A stretch of 6,485 bases of DNA from assembly GCA_002437305.1 (NCBI GenBank), contig DJOW01000005.1, positions 1-6,485 on the forward strand, in the 5' to 3' direction. The stretch's first letter is position 1, and the number at the start of each line of letters is the position of its first letter. Both the position numbers and the translations under genes were made by a program. Shown in pieces: positions 4,661 through 6,485 of the stretch. Source of the DNA: Bacteroidales bacterium UBA6428. GTDB lineage: Bacteria > Bacteroidota > Bacteroidia > Bacteroidales > UBA932. The notes under the pieces were generated by a model. The model saw nothing but the letters and a program-made list of their open reading frames with translations. It did not search any database and had not been told where the DNA came from.

Positions 4661-6439
4661 TTAATGCGATTTTATTTCCAGACTCGATCCACCTTCCACG
4701 AGAAACGATGGATAAATCTCGACATTTCCCACCAATTTCAACCCACCACCGTTAATGACACTTACGTTCCTGACCGTTATTTTATCCGCAGTGATAGTTG
4801 TCGCCGTTGTAATAGTCCGGTCTTCGAAAGTGACATCCGTCGGATCTTCTGTTTCTGACATTAAACCATACCTTGTAAAGCAAGCCTTTATCGAATCTAC
4901 CTTGCTTGGAAACTTGTCACACATTTTCGAATACAAAGCATCGTATGTCCTTACATCCCTTGTCAAGCAGGAGAAAATGTCATTTTTATCCAAGTTCACA
5001 TTCCTTAGATCCCAGAAAACCTCAGGCTTGAACCAATAGTTATTTGTATCAGGATATTTTTGTGGAATACTCTGTCCTAAACCTTCAGATCTTCTTGTCA
5101 CTCCAATATAGTCCCCCCACATCTCTCCAATGCCACACAACTCCGCATTATTTCCGGTTCCGTCTCCATAAGCGCCATAGGTCATTATATAGCTGACGTA
5201 TTTTGCCCAGTAACCACTTCCAACCTCGCTGAAATGGCTGGCGTGAGCGAGTTCGTGATTTACGTGTTCATATATGCCTTTGTAAGACTTTCCACTTGTT
5301 CCTATCGTGATGTCCGGCGATAGAAAGGCCACGAGTTCCTGTATGGATGTTGCCAAAAGTCCATATCCTAAATTAGCAAAGAAATTCACCCATCCGGAGT
5401 TTCCATTAAGTCCAATACCGTGTTCCAACCTGCGCAGCATAGGCGCAGAAGAGGATTTGGCATTGCTCCAGCACCATATCTTCAATTTTCTCGGAGGCTT
5501 TGTAATTCCTGTCTGCTCGCACATTGAATAGTAATCATAAGCCGCATTATTGATCACAGACCAGCGCCAGGCATCCTCATCTTTTTCAATATCTTTAGAA
5601 TAACCACCCTTTTTATGACTGCCCAAATTACAATTCGCTCTTGCAAAAAACGCATAGTTTCCCCAAATGTCAAAACCTTTGATGTTATTATAGACTATCG
5701 CATAGTGCAGACGGTGACGGAATTTACTTTCAAGGACGTAATTTCCGTTGACATCGGTGTAGGTAGTAGAGTATTTCACAAATCTGTGACCTCGGATCTT
5801 AACCCCTTTGACAGGAACGAATGTGCTGTCTTGCTGTAAAACCCTGATTGTACCTTCCGGGTAGACACTACTCGCCCGCGTAGGCACGTCATCATCAAAG
5901 GCATAGCCGAGACTTTGATATGCCAGCTCTTCCACATCAAGCGGCAAATCACCCCTTGTCTGCACGATTCTCTCCCCTTCTTGTGGGATATAGCACTCAT
6001 CAAGAATTTCATAACTTATGCCTGCGGGAAAAGCATAATCCGGCTTGACAGTTGTGTATAGCCAAGTATAATCACCGTCATTGTTTTCAGCCGTCTCGAT
6101 TCCATCGTCCGAGATGTCAACGTCCAACGGATAGTCAAACAACTCAAGGTTGGACTCATACAGTAAATAATTCAGTTGCGTGCTGTCTTGCGGCAGGAAT
6201 CTCACATACAAATCCGTGGGTTCAAGCACGACCGTTTCCAATGAGTTATTGTCATAGACGGCCTGCATAACGCTTAATGAATATGGATTTCCCACACCTT
6301 GACCGTCATCCGCTGAGGATCTGGTTCTCAAAGCGTTTGACTCTTCGTTTCCGTCCGGGTCAGAGGGAATCATCTCATTCTTGGCGCAAGAGGACAGTAT
6401 TGTACAGACAATACATAAAATAGGGAAGATTTTTCTCAT
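4661..6439 (-). CDS. Putative gluzincin-type zinc metallopeptidase lipoprotein
   Basis: Envelope-anchored protein of 592 residues, inferred to be a zinc peptidase. The signal peptide ends in LSSC with Cys18 as the lipid site. Residues 50-165 (NPYSLSVMQ, LEPTDLYVRFLP, LFDYPLDVDI, YIPQEGE) form an N-terminal region I recall from many bacteroidete lipoproteins. Residues 195-260 (GTIRVLQ, VPVKGVKIRGH, TYTDVNGNYVL) look like a carboxypeptidase-regulatory-type beta-sandwich. A helical region (285-480) carries HELAH: His395, Glu396 and His399. After 39 residues comes GEMWGDYIG (438-446), which parallels the thermolysin-family NEAISDIFG segment. Glu439 would be the third zinc ligand and Asp443 the supporting residue. 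A beta-rich tail (about 540-590) looks like one sheet of repeat strands. The ATG at 6439 has AGGAG 5 bases upstream. G+C is lower than in the glycosidase. The substrate is unknown, and loss of activity cannot be excluded. Confidence 0.82.
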   Translation of the reverse strand: MRKIFPILCIVCTILSSCAKNEMIPSDPDGNEESNALRTRSSADDGQGVGNPYSLSVMQAVYDNNSLETVVLEPTDLYVRFLPQDSTQLNYLLYESNLELFDYPLDVDISDDGIETAENNDGDYTWLYTTVKPDYAFPAGISYEILDECYIPQEGERIVQTRGDLPLDVEELAYQSLGYAFDDDVPTRASSVYPEGTIRVLQQDSTFVPVKGVKIRGHRFVKYSTTYTDVNGNYVLESKFRHRLHYAIVYNNIKGFDIWGNYAFFARANCNLGSHKKGGYSKDIEKDEDAWRWSVINNAAYDYYSMCEQTGITKPPRKLKIWCWSNAKSSSAPMLRRLEHGIGLNGNSGWVNFFANLGYGLLATSIQELVAFLSPDITIGTSGKSYKGIYEHVNHELAHASHFSEVGSGYWAKYVSYIMTYGAYGDGTGNNAELCGIGEMWGDYIGVTRRSEGLGQSIPQKYPDTNNYWFKPEVFWDLRNVNLDKNDIFSCLTRDVRTYDALYSKMCDKFPSKVDSIKACFTRYGLMSETEDPTDVTFEDRTITTATTITADKITVRNVSVINGGGLKLVGNVEIYPSFLVEGGSSLEIKSH

Positions 6440-6444
6440 ATTTT

Positions 6445-6449
6445 CTCCT
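6445..6449 (-). promoter_or_regulatory. Shine-Dalgarno AGGAG for the peptidase-like gene
   Basis: AGGAG on the minus strand lies 5 bases before the ATG at 6437-6439 and supports that start, as does the complete lipoprotein signal peptide beginning there. The 46 bases upstream to the window edge are A+T-rich and contain no TAnnTTTG box, so the promoter is probably beyond the edge. Confidence 0.55.
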
Positions 6450-6485
6450 CTGATATATTATACATTACTACTGATGCGATAAAAT

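Noticed and set aside
6457..6462. TATAAT on the minus strand upstream of the peptidase-like gene
   Set aside because: It matches the E. coli -10 hexamer, but this DNA shows the TAnnTTTG promoter type and the flank is simply A+T-rich. No -33 element can be paired with it.

Overview
The window looks like chromosomal DNA from a member of the Bacteroidota, most likely Bacteroidales. The evidence is a GH2 glycosidase with a C-terminal bacteroidete-type accessory region, two lipoproteins with short signal peptides and acidic residues after the lipid-attachment cysteine, and two promoters with the TAnnTTTG -7 box of the Bacteroidota primary sigma factor. The genus cannot be told from the sequence.

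Layout: (1) 1-1572, plus strand: a glycoside hydrolase family 2 enzyme whose 5' end lies outside the window. (2) 1573-1805: a convergent intergenic region with a REP-like palindrome and a strong 13-bp GC-rich hairpin. (3) 3942-1806, minus strand: a two-gene unit of a radical SAM enzyme (twitch/SPASM-like C-terminus) and a Gfo/Idh/MocA-type NAD(P) oxidoreductase. Their reading frames overlap by 14 bp, and a TAnnTTTG promoter box lies upstream. (4) 4580-4071, minus: a small lipoprotein of unknown function with its own promoter. (5) 6439-4661, minus: a 592-residue lipoprotein with HELAH and a downstream GEMWGDYIG segment, read here as a thermolysin-like (gluzincin) zinc peptidase. A perfect 18-bp palindrome separates genes 5 and 4. 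It probably ends gene 5, and it also contains the -33 element of the gene 4 promoter.

How the genes may work together: the radical SAM/oxidoreductase pair is the most interesting unit. A radical SAM enzyme coupled to a sugar-type NAD(P) oxidoreductase suggests dehydrogenation, epimerisation or deoxygenation of a sugar or cyclitol, but the substrate is unknown. The two lipoproteins are probably envelope proteins with separate promoters, and nothing in the sequence ties them firmly to the pair. The glycosidase points the other way and probably belongs to a polysaccharide-utilisation region to the left. G+C in hand-counted 60-base lines falls from 34/60 in the glycosidase to 20-23/60 in the peptidase gene. 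This fits accessory DNA on the right, although only a few lines were counted. No RNA gene, insertion sequence or CRISPR array was seen.
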